NCBI GenBank assembly: GCA_015680685.1
Contig: MNCI01013908.1
Location: 1,374,955-1,438,954 of the forward strand
DNA from: Gnetum montanum
Taxonomy: Eukaryota > Streptophyta > Gnetopsida > Gnetales > Gnetaceae
Direction of reading: 5' to 3'
Length of the DNA: 64,000 nt
The position numbers and the translations under genes were made by a program. Below are positions 12,346 to 24,258 of the stretch, one piece after another (positions within the stretch are counted from its first letter, which is position 1; the number at the start of each line of letters is the position of its first letter). Under the pieces are notes generated by a model, which worked only from the letters and a program-made list of their open reading frames with translations, was not told where the DNA came from and searched no databases.

Positions 12346-12960
12346 CTATGAATCCCTAGATGCAACATTGAGTAGGTGTTACTTACTCTTATATAGGTGC
12401 TCAAGGTATGAATTCTCTCAAAAAAAATAGCCAAGGCATATAATTGTTAAGTTAATGAACAAAGAAAGAGATGCCCTTGCTTTGTATGCCTATGAAAGAT
12501 TATAAGAAATTATAGCCCATTTCATACAAAGACTACTAGACTAGGTTGTTAAGAAAGAAGGTGAGTTCAGGAAGAAAGAGTCAGCTAAAGAATACAATAG
12601 AGGTCCTTCCCTTAAGAAGAGAGATGTAGGAAGTTGTGAAACACAAGAGAAGGAATCAATGGAAGATGTGATTTAAAGAAAAACTTTTCCAATATGAAAA
12701 CATATCAATGACATTATGGCCAAAGTTGAAAAGATGTGAGACTTAGTTGACAAAAAAATTACAACTGCACCAGAGATAGTAAAAAACAAGACTAAGTAAG
12801 CATTAATTAGAGGTAAAAATAAGAAGAAGAAGAAGAAGAATAGGAATAATGGATATGATAAATATAAGAACAAAGAAAAAGTTATTGGTGAGCATGTCAT
12901 AAATTCAAGTTCTAAAGAAGAGAATGGATGTGATGTGTGCTAGTGTGAACATTTCAAGAT
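12346..12960 (+). pseudogene. gag remnant of element X, right half
   Basis: It continues the gag broken at 1407. It starts with the PLDA-like motif (aatccctagatgc), then a Lys/Glu-rich segment homologous to A (3780-4160) and B (43120-43500). A pure AAG run (12824-12842) encodes part of a Lys tract. A zinc-knuckle remnant lies near 12920-12955. Stops are frequent. Homology to the family ends by about 12960. Confidence 0.7.
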
Positions 12961-13204
12961 CCTCCTTTTTGTGTAGTGACTCCCATAAGGATCCTCATGA
13001 TCATCTTGAAGGATGTGTAATCAATAATTATCAGGTACACACCATCAAACTAGGTCATTAACATAAGCCTTGTATAAGTTACCTTGGATCTCTATGTAAT
13101 GCTTGACCTAGTGAAGAAACTGTTGTTTCTTCTTGTGGTCCCATTTTCTTGGAGTCTCCTATATGAGAATATAGGAGAGAAAATCATTATACTAATTAGT
13201 AACC
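12961..13204. other. Unassigned stretch with a hairpin
   Basis: No gene or family match is seen. It contains a perfect inverted repeat with 10-bp arms and a 4-base loop at 13155-13178 (TCTCCTATAT / ATATAGGAGA). It sits at the junction between plus-strand element X and minus-strand element E. Confidence 0.4.
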
Positions 13205-13490
13205 CTAGGCTCTTGAACATATTGATTTAGCAAAGACGAGGTTTTCTGGAATTTGATCAAAGAAATACACCTCATCCTCTTTTTTGTCCCATCTCAATTG
13301 AGAGAAGTAATTGAAAATCATGTCCTTAGTTCTCTTCCTATCCATCATGATAAGATCAAAATTCTATAAAATTACTAGCCACCATATGACATGAGGGCTT
13401 ACTACTAGCTTATTCATCAAGAAACGAATATCTATAATGTGATAAAGCTACTTCCTTTCAGAAAATCCATGTCCTAGACATTAGTGCAAT
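13205..13490 (-). pseudogene. RNase H C-terminal fragment of E
   Basis: Translated on the minus strand it gives LVSPHVI-WWL-IL-FDLIM followed by a SQLR-like end, matching A at 7021-7140 and B at 46350-46500. An acidic tail continues to about 13205. Stops are present. Confidence 0.65.
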
Positions 13491-14040
13491 AGAGACCAAT
13501 ACCTACCCATGGCTACATCCAAGGATTCATGATTACATTGTTTACATCCTTGAATTTGTTTTCTTAAGCTATACACTCAAGTGTATGTTTGGTACTTATC
13601 ATTGAAAAACTCTAACATTGTATTGTACCTACAAGTTGATTTTAGTTCTAAAGACTAGTACCAACTTTTTACTTCTTTGATGGGTATCCTTATGAACAAT
13701 TTTGGCATATGCTACTCATTCTCAATGTTTTGTATGACACATGCATCATGAAAATCTTGTAGATGATGTTGCAGATTAGCATTATATCCCCCTTTAAACT
13801 TGAGAATTTTATTTATATTTAACCTTTTAATATTTCTATCCTTTTAATGTGTAGAGGAAATTCAAACTACTTCTGAAAGATTCAACATGTTTCTAGTGGT
13901 CAGTAATGGTTCATCATAGTTATCAAGTCCACAATGGTCCCTATCATGGCCATGCCTGCTATGATGAGTCTTGTTGTGCCTCCTCTCTCAATGACACTCC
14001 TCTTCCTCTCATGGTTGTCTATCTGCCTTGTTCTTGTCAT
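13491..14040 (-). pseudogene. gag core fragment of E
   Basis: The minus-strand translation shows the family gag core: FKGGYNANLQHHLQ near 13800, SWYQSLEL at about 13650, FFNDKYQTY at about 13610, then the KQ-IQG and SLDVAMG motifs near 13510. It lines up with B gag 42660-42960. Confidence 0.75.
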
Positions 14041-14424
14041 CTTAATGGGATTTTTTATCNATGACAAGAACAAGGCAGATAGACAACCATGAGAGGAAGA
14101 GGAGTGTCATTGAGAGAGGAGGCACAACAAGACTCATCATAGCAGGCATGGCCATGATAGGGACCATTGTGGACTTGATAACTATGATGAACCATTACTG
14201 ACCACTAGAAACATGTTGAATCTTTCAGAAGTAGTTTGAATTTCCTCTACACATTAAAAGGATAGAAATATTAAAAGGTTAAATATAAATAAAATTCTCA
14301 AGTTTAAAGGGGGATATAATGCTAATCTGCAACATCATCTACAAGATTTTCATGATGCATGTGTCATACAAAACATTGAGAATGAGTAGCATATGCCAAA
14401 ATTGTTCATAAGGATACCCATCAN
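14041..14424. repeat. Apparently perfect 363-bp inverted duplication bounded by N (probable assembly artefact)
   Basis: Bases 14061-14423 are, as far as I can read, the exact reverse complement of 13678-14040. The arms are separated by 19 bases plus a single N at 14060, and the outer end of the right arm carries another single N at 14424. All genuine repeats in this window differ by about 10 percent or more. Removing 14061-14424 restores a collinear minus-strand gag leader and gag in E. Confidence 0.85.
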
Positions 14425-14766
14425 GGTAACAAAATGTTATCCTCCATATCCCTCCAGCATAACTATTCATCTTAATGAAGAATAATGATGAAATCTAGAT
14501 GGTAGGAATCTGGGATGTACATAAACTACTTGTAGCTACTAAGGCTTCTCACCAGTGGTCCTTTGAGTCCTATCTTGTTGTTAATTGGATTCATCAACAT
14601 GTAATGGTAATTCATTCCTACAAGAAGAAGCCATCTTAGTGATTTGTATTATGTGTCTCTTAATATAATTTTTATTATTAGTATTTTTATGAAGAATGAC
14701 TTATTATTTTCCTTACAATGATTTTATATGAATTCACTAGTTAACAAAATTTAACACACTTAGCTA
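14425..14766 (-). pseudogene. gag leader / N-terminal region of E
   Basis: The minus-strand sequence at 14425-14480 (aactattcatctt in plus orientation) corresponds to the leader of A at 2525-2570 (aagatgaataactatgg). The remainder, to the PBS, is AT-rich without a clear frame. Confidence 0.5.
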
Positions 14767-14767
14767 A

Positions 14768-14791
14768 ACTAAGTCCCCAAAAAAAATGCCA
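14768..14791 (-). promoter_or_regulatory. Primer-binding site of E
   Basis: In plus orientation it reads AAGTCCCC followed by a run of A and TGCC, the reverse complement of TGGCA...GGGGACTT. That is a decayed tRNA-Asp site lying directly inside the LTR end at 14793. Confidence 0.5.
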
Positions 14792-14792
14792 A

Positions 14793-15687
14793 TGATAAGT
14801 AGTGGATAGTCTCTACACCCAACACAAATTACAAGCATTCATAAGAAATCTGATTGAATTTTGTATACTTAGTTACTTGAGTTGCCAATATTTCTAAATA
14901 GTGAATTGTATAACTGCAAGTCATTGTCTTCTCAATTTCCACTTGTGTTTAACTATGTGTATGGTTAAGTATGGCTGAGGCATAAGATGTTTATTTTTAT
15001 AATTATTTTATTATATTCTTCTTTTAACTACTTAATTATGGAATGAAGATTAAATTATTGAATTAATTAACTAATTAAATACTTTATTATTTAACTATCC
15101 TAACATGAAGTATATGTTCCCACTTGCCATACACATCTTCAAGTTATATTAATGTTGTTGGGTTACCAAGTGTATTATTGGATGTACCAAATATTTCATT
15201 GCTAGGAATACCAAGCATTATTATATTATGCTTGAAGTGGTCATACTCACATGCTTATGGTTAATTGCATGAATTACTTAAGAAAATAAATGTAAATTAC
15301 ATGTATAGTAAAGTCCTGAAAAGTAAAAGTAAACTAGTCTAAGTGTTGGAATCGATATAGGAAATCTCACTTTTATTTTCATTCATGCCAATGTGTCTAG
15401 GTAAGTGTGCACTTGGATAAAATTTCATAAATCTCATAAATCCATGTTACGGGCACTTAGAGGAAAAATATTTGAACTCTCAAAGGAAGAAACTACAAGA
15501 GTTCAGCTAAGACTAAGATAAAAAGATATGATAAATGCAAGGGATGTGCACATTTATATAGGCAATAGTTGCATCAACATCAATGTACCTATGTCAACAC
15601 ATCCTAACATGTGTTAATGGGGATACATCAATAGGACTACATTGATAGGCATGCATCGATGTAGCCTATATTATTGACTATTCATCA
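14793..15687 (-). repeat. 5' LTR of E (minus strand)
   Basis: In plus orientation it starts TGATAAGTAG and ends TTCATCA, the reverse complement of TGATGAA...CTTATCA. It contains the family motif around 15150-15250 and a minus-strand TATA box (plus tttatata, 15553-15560). Length 895 bp. Confidence 0.75.
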
Positions 15688-16559
15688 ATATACTTAACCA
15701 TTTCTACCACAATCAATTATTATCCATATATACTCTACCATGTCCAAGAACATTATTTATCATTATTTTTCATATTTCATGGGTAATTTAGTAAATCCTA
15801 AGGATTATTGTTTTACTATAATCCCTTTAGATAGCATTAAGACCTTCCAGACATCCAAAGTTGCAGATATTTTTTCTCAAAGTTGAGTGAAATTTTTGAA
15901 TTTTTCTAAGGTAATATTGTAGATAGAATATCACATCTATGATACCATAGATATAATACCACCACCATAAATATATATATATACTCTAATCATTAGAAAA
16001 AGTTTTCCTTTTCTATCCAAAAACAAAGAAAATTCATGTTGTTTTTTGTATCAAAGTGCTTTCTAGGAGTCATATCTTTCATGTTTTGAACTTGATTCTA
16101 ATCATTTTTGAATCCTTGAACTACTAGAGTGAGCTTCTCTATTGTGGAGGGAATGTTATGTAATTTTTAGAATTTCTAATAATGCTTGATTTTTTAATTA
16201 CAAACAAAAGGTAATAATTTTTACCATTTCATGATAATTTCATGATAGTTTAGGGGCTGTCAATCTGATTAGTACTGCTAAATTCAAAAATTGTATCTCA
16301 TAGGAACATTATGCAATTGTAAATAATTCTTAATTAACATATTAGGATAAAATGTTTGGAGTATTAATTTATGAAAATTCTTTAATTCTAACAAATTTCA
16401 AATTGTGGCTTTTCCTAAATTGATGAAATCAAATATTTTTCATATTTTCAATCAAAATCCAAAATTTGAAGAAGGGTTATGAATAAATGGAAATTTTTTA
16501 CAATTTTTTTGGGTATTCATAACATCACCTATGATCGTAGAGGCCTCCAAATAAAATAT
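15688..16559. other. AT-rich stretch, nothing recognised
   Basis: Very AT-rich sequence with an (AT)n run near 15967-15982. There is no open frame, LTR pair, PBS or RNA gene that I can recognise. Confidence 0.5.
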
Positions 16560-17911
16560 TGAAAGCCAAATAACCATCTCAACCACACAATAAGAGGCCT
16601 AGAGGAGGAGGAAGACAAAGAGGAGAAGATCTCCTATTAAGAAACAAGAGACTCAATTATATTCTATTCAATAGCCAAAACCTCCAACAATGCAATCTAC
16701 ATAAGTAGAGGCTACAACACCTTCAAATTTAGAACTAGACTAATAACTCACACTTGTAGAAGAATGTGTTCAAGTTATAAAAAATAAGTCAATCATGCCC
16801 ACAATTATTGTGGAACTAAATTTTAGCCCATTTTTGGGGTTAGCATCCATAGAAGTTTGAGAGTAATTGCAAGCATTATCATTTTGGCCTACACTTTCTC
16901 CAAATGGTGATTGGTATTTTAGAGAGACCTATCAATTTTTACATAACAAATAGAATGATTGCATAGTTAAGATTGAAGGTGTCTAGTATTGTATTCAGTT
17001 GAAGAAATTACAAAGGCATTGAATCTTTCAAATATTAGAGCCAATATATCCTAGCTATTCATTAGCTCAAATATAAATGCTATAAATATTTGGCCATAAA
17101 GGGCATATGGAATGATGAAGAAGGAATACAATGGATTATCCACTACTAAAAAGATCTATTTCAAGATTGGTACCTATCAAATATTTCTTACCAAGAGGCT
17201 AAATAGAATTTTCACATATGTTGCTAGGGGAATTTTCACTAAGTTTCAAGTAAACATGGCCCATTTGTTATTTTAAAAAATCCAAAGAATATTTGAAGTG
17301 AAGAAGTTAGGGAAATTAATACTTTCATTTTCTTATTTAATAAGGAAATTAAGTAGATAGGAAAGCATTTTGACCTACACTAATGATATACCAAGAAAAG
17401 CTCCAAATGCATAATATGTAGAAATTTCCAAACCAATGCCACCTAAGAAAGATAATTTGGAAAAGCCATTAGGCATTGAAGTAGTAACAACATTAACACT
17501 AGTAGCTAACAGATCAACTACAAGTACATAACACATAGGATATAGTGTATTAGTAGCAAAGAAAGCATGATTTAGTGTCCCAACAACACAATAAAAATAT
17601 TATAGGCTTGCTATGAGCCATTTGCAATGTATTTTTGGAATTTTAAGCTAGGAAAGTAGGGAAATATCAAGCATGTATAAAATTATGGAGAATCCTAGAA
17701 ATCTCGTAGTCTCAATAGGATTAGTTAGTGGTTAAGTTTTCTTGCAAGATGCAAAAGAAAAGTAGACACAATAGATTTTAAATAATGTTGCATTTTTTCA
17801 TGTCACATTGAAAATTGCAAAAGGAGTCACATTAGTCATCATGCAACACAAAGATGCATAAGGGGTAGCATAGTTTATAACTTATCAAAGAAGCTTTCCA
17901 TGTCTCTATTA
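16560..17911 (+). pseudogene. Unidentified decayed coding region, left part
   Basis: A plus-strand frame with scattered stops and frameshifts can be followed for about 400 codons. It has an Arg/Gly-rich start (PRGGGRQRGE near 16600), then Trp/aromatic-rich segments (SPNGDWYFRETYQF about 16900; GIWNDEEG about 17105), and a longer readable block with ARGIFTKFQVNMAHLLF near 17222-17270. I do not recognise the protein. It is cut by the LTR of element C at 17912. The sequence after that element (38154 on) has a similar state of decay and may be its continuation. It may belong to another retroelement rather than to a host gene. Confidence 0.4.
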
Positions 17912-19667
17912 TGTTACAAATACATTTTTTAGAAGCCAAGGATGCCTAGACCTGAAACACCCTAAAAGAAAGAATGTGGGGTCATCTTGGCCTCATCAGG
18001 CTCTTGCAGTCTACACAGCACCATGGCAGTTCATTGGGGGAAGAACATTCTGAGTTTAGGATGGCTAGTTCGGAAAATTTTCTACTTTGGGCATGGACGG
18101 GTTCTGTACTGAAACCCACCCACCAATGTAGCCTGAACAGCTAGCAGCCTGCTCAGAAATGGTGCGCAGAATTGATAGTAGTATCCTGGGTGCACAAAAA
18201 ATAGTTTGGCAAGTTTTCTAAGTTACAAAGCCTGCTACGCTATGCCATGATATGTAGCATAGCAAGCTTCAGAAAACAATGGCGGAACAAAATGCTACGC
18301 TACGCGGTGAGACATAGCGTAGCATAGCAACGACTTCACTACCCACTCCCCTCGCCCAACTTCAAGTTCTGTAGTGATGTCTCTTTTCACTAGGAAGCGG
18401 CAAACCATGTTTGCTACTATGCTACACTGAGCTACATGGCACAACAAGGCATGGCAATCCTACGGAAGGGATAGAAGGTAGTTCAAAAGGTGAAATCAGC
18501 AAAGTCCGAAAAACTTACATCGTAGGAAAATAGGTTGCAGATCAGCAAAACTATCGCAATTAAGGCCAGTTGCTACGCTACACTACGTAGTGTAGCATCG
18601 CATAGCAAGTACGTGACGTATTACAGGATGCATGGCAATATGCTATGCCATGCCAAGTAAGTCACAATGCATAGCACGACATGCAAGTGGTTGTGTGACA
18701 TCAATGCACTCCACCTAATCAAACCGTTGGCACATGTCTCTAGGAGCTGACGGCATAGTCACGACGTAGTAGGATCACAGTTATTGCATGGCAGGCTCAC
18801 ATCGCAACAGTCTTGTAAGCCCGACGGTCACAGACGGCTTGAGTAACGCCAGTAAGGTAGCACAAGTTTGCGATGTGTAGCATTCAAATGGTCTCTTTTG
18901 CTTACCTTTAGCCCTATAAATAGCCTAGAAAATAGCACACAAAAGGTCTGAAAAAATTTTCTTTGCTAAAAAAAAGGGAAAAGGTACCTACAATTTGGCA
19001 AAAGAAAAGAAAAAGCCAGAAATCTGTAAAAGAACCTCTCCTAGCTTGCATAAAATCCCGGTCTTCATTCTACCACCTTGGTAGGATCCCACATTGTTTG
19101 TATGTGAAGTTTGTGCCCAAGTGCATAGCTCTTTTTGTTCCTTGGCATGCTTCGGTTACCCTCGGAACTTTTGCACTCTGTAACGCTGTGTAGACGATTG
19201 TATCCACCCTGACCAGATGGATTTGTAGCTCTGAAGCGGTGCATGTTCCTAACCGCATCTTATTTTACCTCTCATCTACTATCTAGCTTTCTTGCATTAT
19301 TTTCTGTCTTATTTACCTTCAAGCATCATATCGTATTACTACTGCATTTACGTTTCTCATGTTTAGCATCACTTTGTATTACCATCACATCTCTCCTTTA
19401 TTCATTATTTTGTATTATTGTTGCATTTTTACAGTCCCTTTCTTTTTCCGCTGTATCTACCCGTAAACGCTATCTCATAATTCGTACAATTTATATTGCA
19501 AAAGGCTATATTGACGTTGATGTAAGCCCCTATCTGATCAACCAGACCGTTCAGGGCACCCCGTGTTCACACACACTTAGCACCGCCCTCCTGCAGGCAT
19601 GGGGTTGAAATTGTTGCATCCGCCGACCTTAGCATTCTTCCAGCCGTTGATGTTTTTGGTTGCTACA
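17912..19667 (+). repeat. 5' LTR of element C
   Basis: It begins TGTTACAAATA, ends GTTGCTACA, and pairs with 36396-38153 at roughly 88 percent identity by eye. It has a TATA box TATAAATA at 18915-18922. U3 contains palindromes built from GCTAYGCTAY and its complement, including a perfect 20-bp palindrome at 18577-18596. U5 is T-rich (19250-19480). Confidence 0.88.
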
Positions 19668-19700
19668 ATTTTTAGGTGCTAGAAGAAGGAGCTTTTGGTG
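19668..19700 (+). promoter_or_regulatory. Primer-binding region of C
   Basis: ATTTTTAGGTGCTAGAAGAAGGAGC follows the LTR end. The same site in D (58110-58136) is GTTTTTGGCACTAGAAGGAGGGCC. The shared TTTTTGG-GCTAGAAGGAGG pattern is the likely PBS, but I cannot name the tRNA with confidence. Confidence 0.55.
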
Positions 19701-19739
19701 CCTTTGCCACATTTCATGGTATTTTTGTCAACCTTTTGC

Positions 19740-20430
19740 ACCCTGATACACACGAGCGTAGACGCGACACCCCATTGTGGTTGTTTGCTCTCTGTGCAGT
19801 GTAGATCGATCACCTCGATGGTTCCCTCGGAGCCCCACAAAACATAAGGCCTCTGATCACCAATTAACTAGCTCATTCTACAGTTGTCTTGCATGCATGT
19901 TGCATCCCATCTCGTGTGGTGCAGTCTGGTCGCCTGGACAGTTCCTTTGGGACCTTACGAGACATAAAGCCTACTTGATTGCTATCTAGCTTGCCCATCC
20001 TACAGTTGTCTTGCCTGCAATCTATACCCCATTCCATGTGGTACAAACTGATCACCTCGACGGTCCCTCCGGGATCCTACGAGACACAAAACTTACCTGG
20101 TCGCTAGTTAATTTTCTCATCTTACGGTAGTCTCGTATGCCTTCCACACCTCGAATTGCATTAGCGTAGACTCGACACCCTTTGTGGTTGTTTACGCTTC
20201 ATGCGGTGTAGATCAGTCGCCTCGACGGTTCCTTCAGAACCCTATGAGACAATAAGCCTTCTGACAGCGATTTAACTTGCCTCTTTGTTTATAGTAGTCC
20301 TACATGCATCTTGTACCCTAGCCAGCACAGGCAAAAACGTGACACCCTTTGAGGTTGTTTGCGTCTTGTGTGGTGCAAGTCGGTCGCGTCGACAATCCCT
20401 CCGAGATCCTACAAGATGTAAAGCCACCTG
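19740..20430 (+). repeat. Leader tandem repeats of C (about five diverged copies)
   Basis: A motif of the form TCGMYGGTTCCYTCGGRNCC followed by TACGAGACA-AAGCC recurs with its core near 19816, 19937, 20057, 20225 and 20391. Spacing is about 120, 120, 168 and 166 bp. D has a single copy (about 58245-58290), so C's leader expanded. It lies between the PBS and the gag ATG. Confidence 0.65.
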
Positions 20431-20499
20431 TTGTCATTTTTTTCATTTCTGTTCTTCTGCATTTTCTAGCTTTTTTTTCACATAATCACTTTCTTGACA

Positions 20500-23400
20500 A
20501 TGGCTTCTACCACAATCGCCATGGGTGCCTCCAACATGGAGGTGCCCTTTGCGGTCCAAGGCACTACTGGTGCCGAACAATGGCTGAATCCAACACCAGA
20601 AGCACACCGATCTCTCAGAATCCAAAATCGAGGACCTGAGGGACTAGCCCAGCAACATGAGGATTATAGTTTCCTTTGCGCAAAGGTGCAGGCTAACTTG
20701 CCCTTGGATTTACATGAACTCAAAGAAAAATGTAGCTTTAAGTTTGCTTACTGCAATGGAGAGGAATTCGTTCCTAACTAGGGCATTTCTCTACCTTTAA
20801 CACAAGCATACCAAAGGCTCCTAGATCAACTAATCCAGTTGACAAGGCTTAGGGAGCAACAAGACATAACGTCCAACTAGGATGAAGCCTTTCAAGATGG
20901 GCAAGAGGAACTCAATTCCCAATCTGATGAGGGAGGCCTAGCCAACCCTGTTCCTGTCCCACCTACCCAATCCTTCTGGGCCAACCCGTTGCCTATGGCC
21001 ATCCCCTTTGTCATCACGCCCATGCTTCAGTAGCCTACAACCACAATTGTAATGGGTAGCCAAGCTACATTCCCTATACCTCATCACCCTTATCGCCCGA
21101 TTGCACCCGCAGCAACTATGCCATCGCAAACTATTTATCAGCACACTACCACAATACGCAGCATGCCTATCACGGCTACCTTACCGCATGTCCATACTGT
21201 ACCTACTTTGCAACTGCACATAACTCCTATACCAATTCCTACATATGCATCCGTTCCACCCACTGTGATGGGCCCAAGCCCATCCACATGGTGGACTCCA
21301 CTTTCTTCTTCGTCTATTCTACAACCATCGCAGATGTCTCACTACATTCGCCCTTAGGTCTACTCAACCCCGCAGATGATACATCCTGGCACGGGGCCAT
21401 GGGATGTCCCACCGGTGACCCAAGTGGCCCATCCAATGAATCATCCCACTATTATCGCTTTGATAATACCACCCACTAGATGGTGGACAACGCAAACAAC
21501 ACCTTTAGCAGGGGCAGCCCCAACGGCATAGCCAATGGGTCAAATCGCCACCGCTACCATGCCACATGTGGGGGTTGCCTCTGTGGCCCCTCAGCCATCT
21601 ACAATGTCTCCAGGTCTAGACCAAGCATTTCAGCTCATTCAGACCCTAACTGAGGAAGTAAAATGCCTCAAAGCTGTTGGGTCTGATACGATACAAGTCA
21701 TGGACTTTTATCAAGATGACCCCGTCAACCCTGCAATCCCTACTTTGATATTACCACCCGGGATGTCCCTCCCACACTTCACGAAATATGATGGAGAAGG
21801 AGATCCGAATACACATCTTGTCACTTTCTGGTCAGATTCTTTGTTGCTGCAACAATGGCTGCATATGATCATTCACGTCTTTGCCATGTCCCTAGCTGGG
21901 AAAGCCCTAGATTGGTATCGTGCATTGCCACGTTCATCCATTTTGACTTTGGAAGAAATCTTGACCCAGTTTATGACACGCTTCAAATATAACTTGAAGC
22001 CAGAAACCATGCTGGATCAGTTGGTGAGCGTAAAGCAAGACCCACTAGAACTAGTCCAAAAATTCATTCAACGTTGGAGTGCAACCCTTAACGAAATCCG
22101 TGAACCTATCGTAGAGGCTCACTTGTTAGCCGTCTTTAAGGGTGCAGTGAAGGACTTCATCAAGTTAAAAATATATTACCTCGCTCCATGCTCACTTAGC
22201 CAAGCTTTTGCTCAGATGAAAAGCATACAAGACGTGGCCGAGGCAAGCAAAGACCCGACTTACATCACTTACAAGAACAGTTTTTCAAAAAAGGACAAGG
22301 GTAAGGCCTCAACAACCATGGTGGTTGCTGTGGCAGCTAACGCTAAGCCCAAACATAGCAACAGCAAAAACAAGAATAACAAGAAACCATCCACACTTGT
22401 AGCCAACTCAGTGCCCGAACCGGGCCAAGCATTACAACCTACCGCGCCTGCGCCTAAGACATCTACATACACTAAACCTAACTTCGAACGTAAAGATCGG
22501 TCAAAATACACCCCACTGCCTCTCAAACCTTTAGAACTCCTGAAGCAACTATTGGCAGCAAGATACATCCAACACAAGCGGATGTCAAAGGAAGCAAACA
22601 TGAGGCATTGACGCTACTGCGAGCTCCTTAGAAATCCCTCTTTAGCCCTACCCAATGAGCTTCTAGTTCCTAGGGATTTTAGAGTAGACAGGTTTTGCGA
22701 CTACCATCAACTATGTGGTCACACCACGAATTATTGTCTGTCATTGCAAGATGACATCCAAAGATTGATTGACCTGGGATAGTTGGTGCTAGATGAAAGT
22801 AGCCCAGTACATCTAGAAAACCAATCCATGCATGTCTACACTAATCCCCTCAATGCGAATAATACTGGTTACATAATCAACACCATTGGTATTAGCAATG
22901 ATCCCACACCACCCTTCCAGCTATTTGTGATTTGTGTGCCTCAACATAGTGCATCAATGCCACCAATCACTGGTCCAAGCTCGTAGTTGCCCTTCATCCT
23001 GAAAGTCCCACCACAGGTATCTACCTCTATAACCCCATCAACTAACACCTCTGGCTCCATTTATCATTAGGGGGCCAACGTCTTCGACAGTCCCCATCCC
23101 GTGCAACAACATTAAACAACCTCCTCACCCCACAACGCAAGAAGCCTACTTGATGGGTGAGGCATCGAAAGGGAATATCGTAAAAAGTATCTCCAAAACT
23201 ACGCCTTTGCCCTTTAAATTTACACCTTCATCACCAAAGATAAATGTCGACGCAATTACACGGCCTGTGGCATCTTGCCGGCAAAAATCTGAACCTAGGT
23301 CTGTGTCATCTCCCCTTGGGAGATTCATCTTCTCGGGCAAATCGAGGAGGAGGGTGTCAAATAGACAGGCGGCCAAGACTTCTTGGACACCCTCATCCAG

Positions 23401-23640
23401 GTCGGGCAAACCCTAAGGCAGAAAAACACCACGTTAAGCCTATATGACCTAGTCATGACATCTACCCCTCACCGCGAAGCTCTAGTTCACATGTTAATAG
23501 CAATTCCGGTCGACGAAAACATGCTGAAAGACGAGAAAGCTATCCACTCAGTCATACTCCCCTATGTACCCATGGAGTCTGTAGTACCTCAATTAACTTT
23601 CAACAACGACGCCATTACGGAAGATCCCAAAGGGGGTTAA
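20500..23640 (+). pseudogene. gag of element C
   Basis: An ATG at 20500 opens MASTTIAMGASN. An N-terminal domain ends with a QLIQLTRLREQQD helix (about 20830). A Pro/Thr-rich linker with many ATMPH-type repeats covers 20940-21600. The Retrotrans_gag capsid domain is at about 21715-22240 (YDGEGDPNTHLVTF, GKALDWYRALP, FKYNLKPETMLDQL, RWSATLNEI). A Lys-rich segment follows. The Tat-type zinc knuckle CDYHQLCGHTTNYC is at about 22696-22740. The open part 21535-22611 spans 358 codons. Stops at about 20779, 20878, 21032, 21357, 21478 and 22611 disable it. D has the same layout. Confidence 0.85.
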
Positions 23641-24258
23641 GCAACCATGGTGCCTGTCTTCATCACAATTCGGGTTGGCCAATACTGAATCCAAAGGGTA
23701 CATGTCGATGATGGGGCAGCCACAAATTTCATCTCCTTTCCTATTATAGATAAGCTGGGGTTGGTTGACCGAATCAAACCAACAGCAATGTCATGTCTGT
23801 GGTCCTTCCATGGGGCACTTGTCCTGGTGAAGGGCATAGTTCATATAAACTTCGTAGTAGGGGACAAGCTCCCCACAGATGCAACATTCATCATAGTCGA
23901 AGAAATGCCCGGGTTTAACCTAATATTGGGAAGATCGTGATTAGCACAACTCAGGGCTGTCTCCTCTCTTATACACCAAGAAATCCACTTACTATGTGTG
24001 GGAAGGAAGGTGATAATTCATGGTGATGGGGTGGTAACGCAAGAAATCAACAATGTAAACGCTGAGCAGGGTTCAGAGGTTATCTGAAGTGCCTGTTCAT
24101 GCATGCACCAATCATACAACAAAGGGATTGGCCCAACGAAGCGACCCTCAATTCGAAAATGTCTGGGTGGAGTTGCCCTTTCAAGCGATGAATAGTGACA
24201 CGAGCGAAGGCCCTGGTGAAATGCCTCGACCTTATGTCCTGATCAACCGATGAAAGGT
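23641..24258 (+). pseudogene. Aspartic protease of element C
   Basis: Retropepsin: VHVDDGAATNFIS with the catalytic Asp at 23707-23712, a conserved VKGIVHINF flap area, and EMPGFNLILGRS near 23905-23937 before a stop. Upstream, a conserved acidic linker (23470-23640) matches D (61262-61490). Past the domain, coding similarity to D continues through ELPFQA (about 24170) to a VKR motif at about 24247-24257, then stops abruptly at a candidate splice donor. Confidence 0.75.

Larger units (their letters stand above)
13205..15687 (-). mobile_element. Athila-like element E, minus-strand 5' part with a deletion
   Basis: Reading on the minus strand from the right: LTR 15687-14793, PBS about 14791-14770, gag leader, gag core (to about 13491), then a jump straight into the end of RNase H (13490-13205). 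Most of gag, protease and RT is deleted, and integrase and the 3' LTR are absent. An inverted copy of part of the gag (14061-14423) interrupts it and looks artificial. Confidence 0.7.

Noticed and set aside
12673-12900. Phe-rich minus-strand ORF
   Set aside because: Reverse of the AAG/Lys tract of X gag.
13155-13178. Hairpin as a rho-independent terminator
   Set aside because: Plant nuclear context and no T-run after the stem; left as a structural note only.
19070-19258. Possible tRNA or small RNA gene in the C LTR
   Set aside because: No cloverleaf or A/B box pair could be made out; the region is ordinary U5 sequence also present at 37560-37750.
20285-20639. Overlapping ORFs in the C leader
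   Set aside because: They span leader repeats and the shifted gag start; the gag frame from 20500 explains the conserved part.
22269-22601. 110-codon minus-strand ORF
   Set aside because: Shadow of the Lys/Pro-rich gag segment on the plus strand; no homologous frame of its own beyond the mirror of gag.
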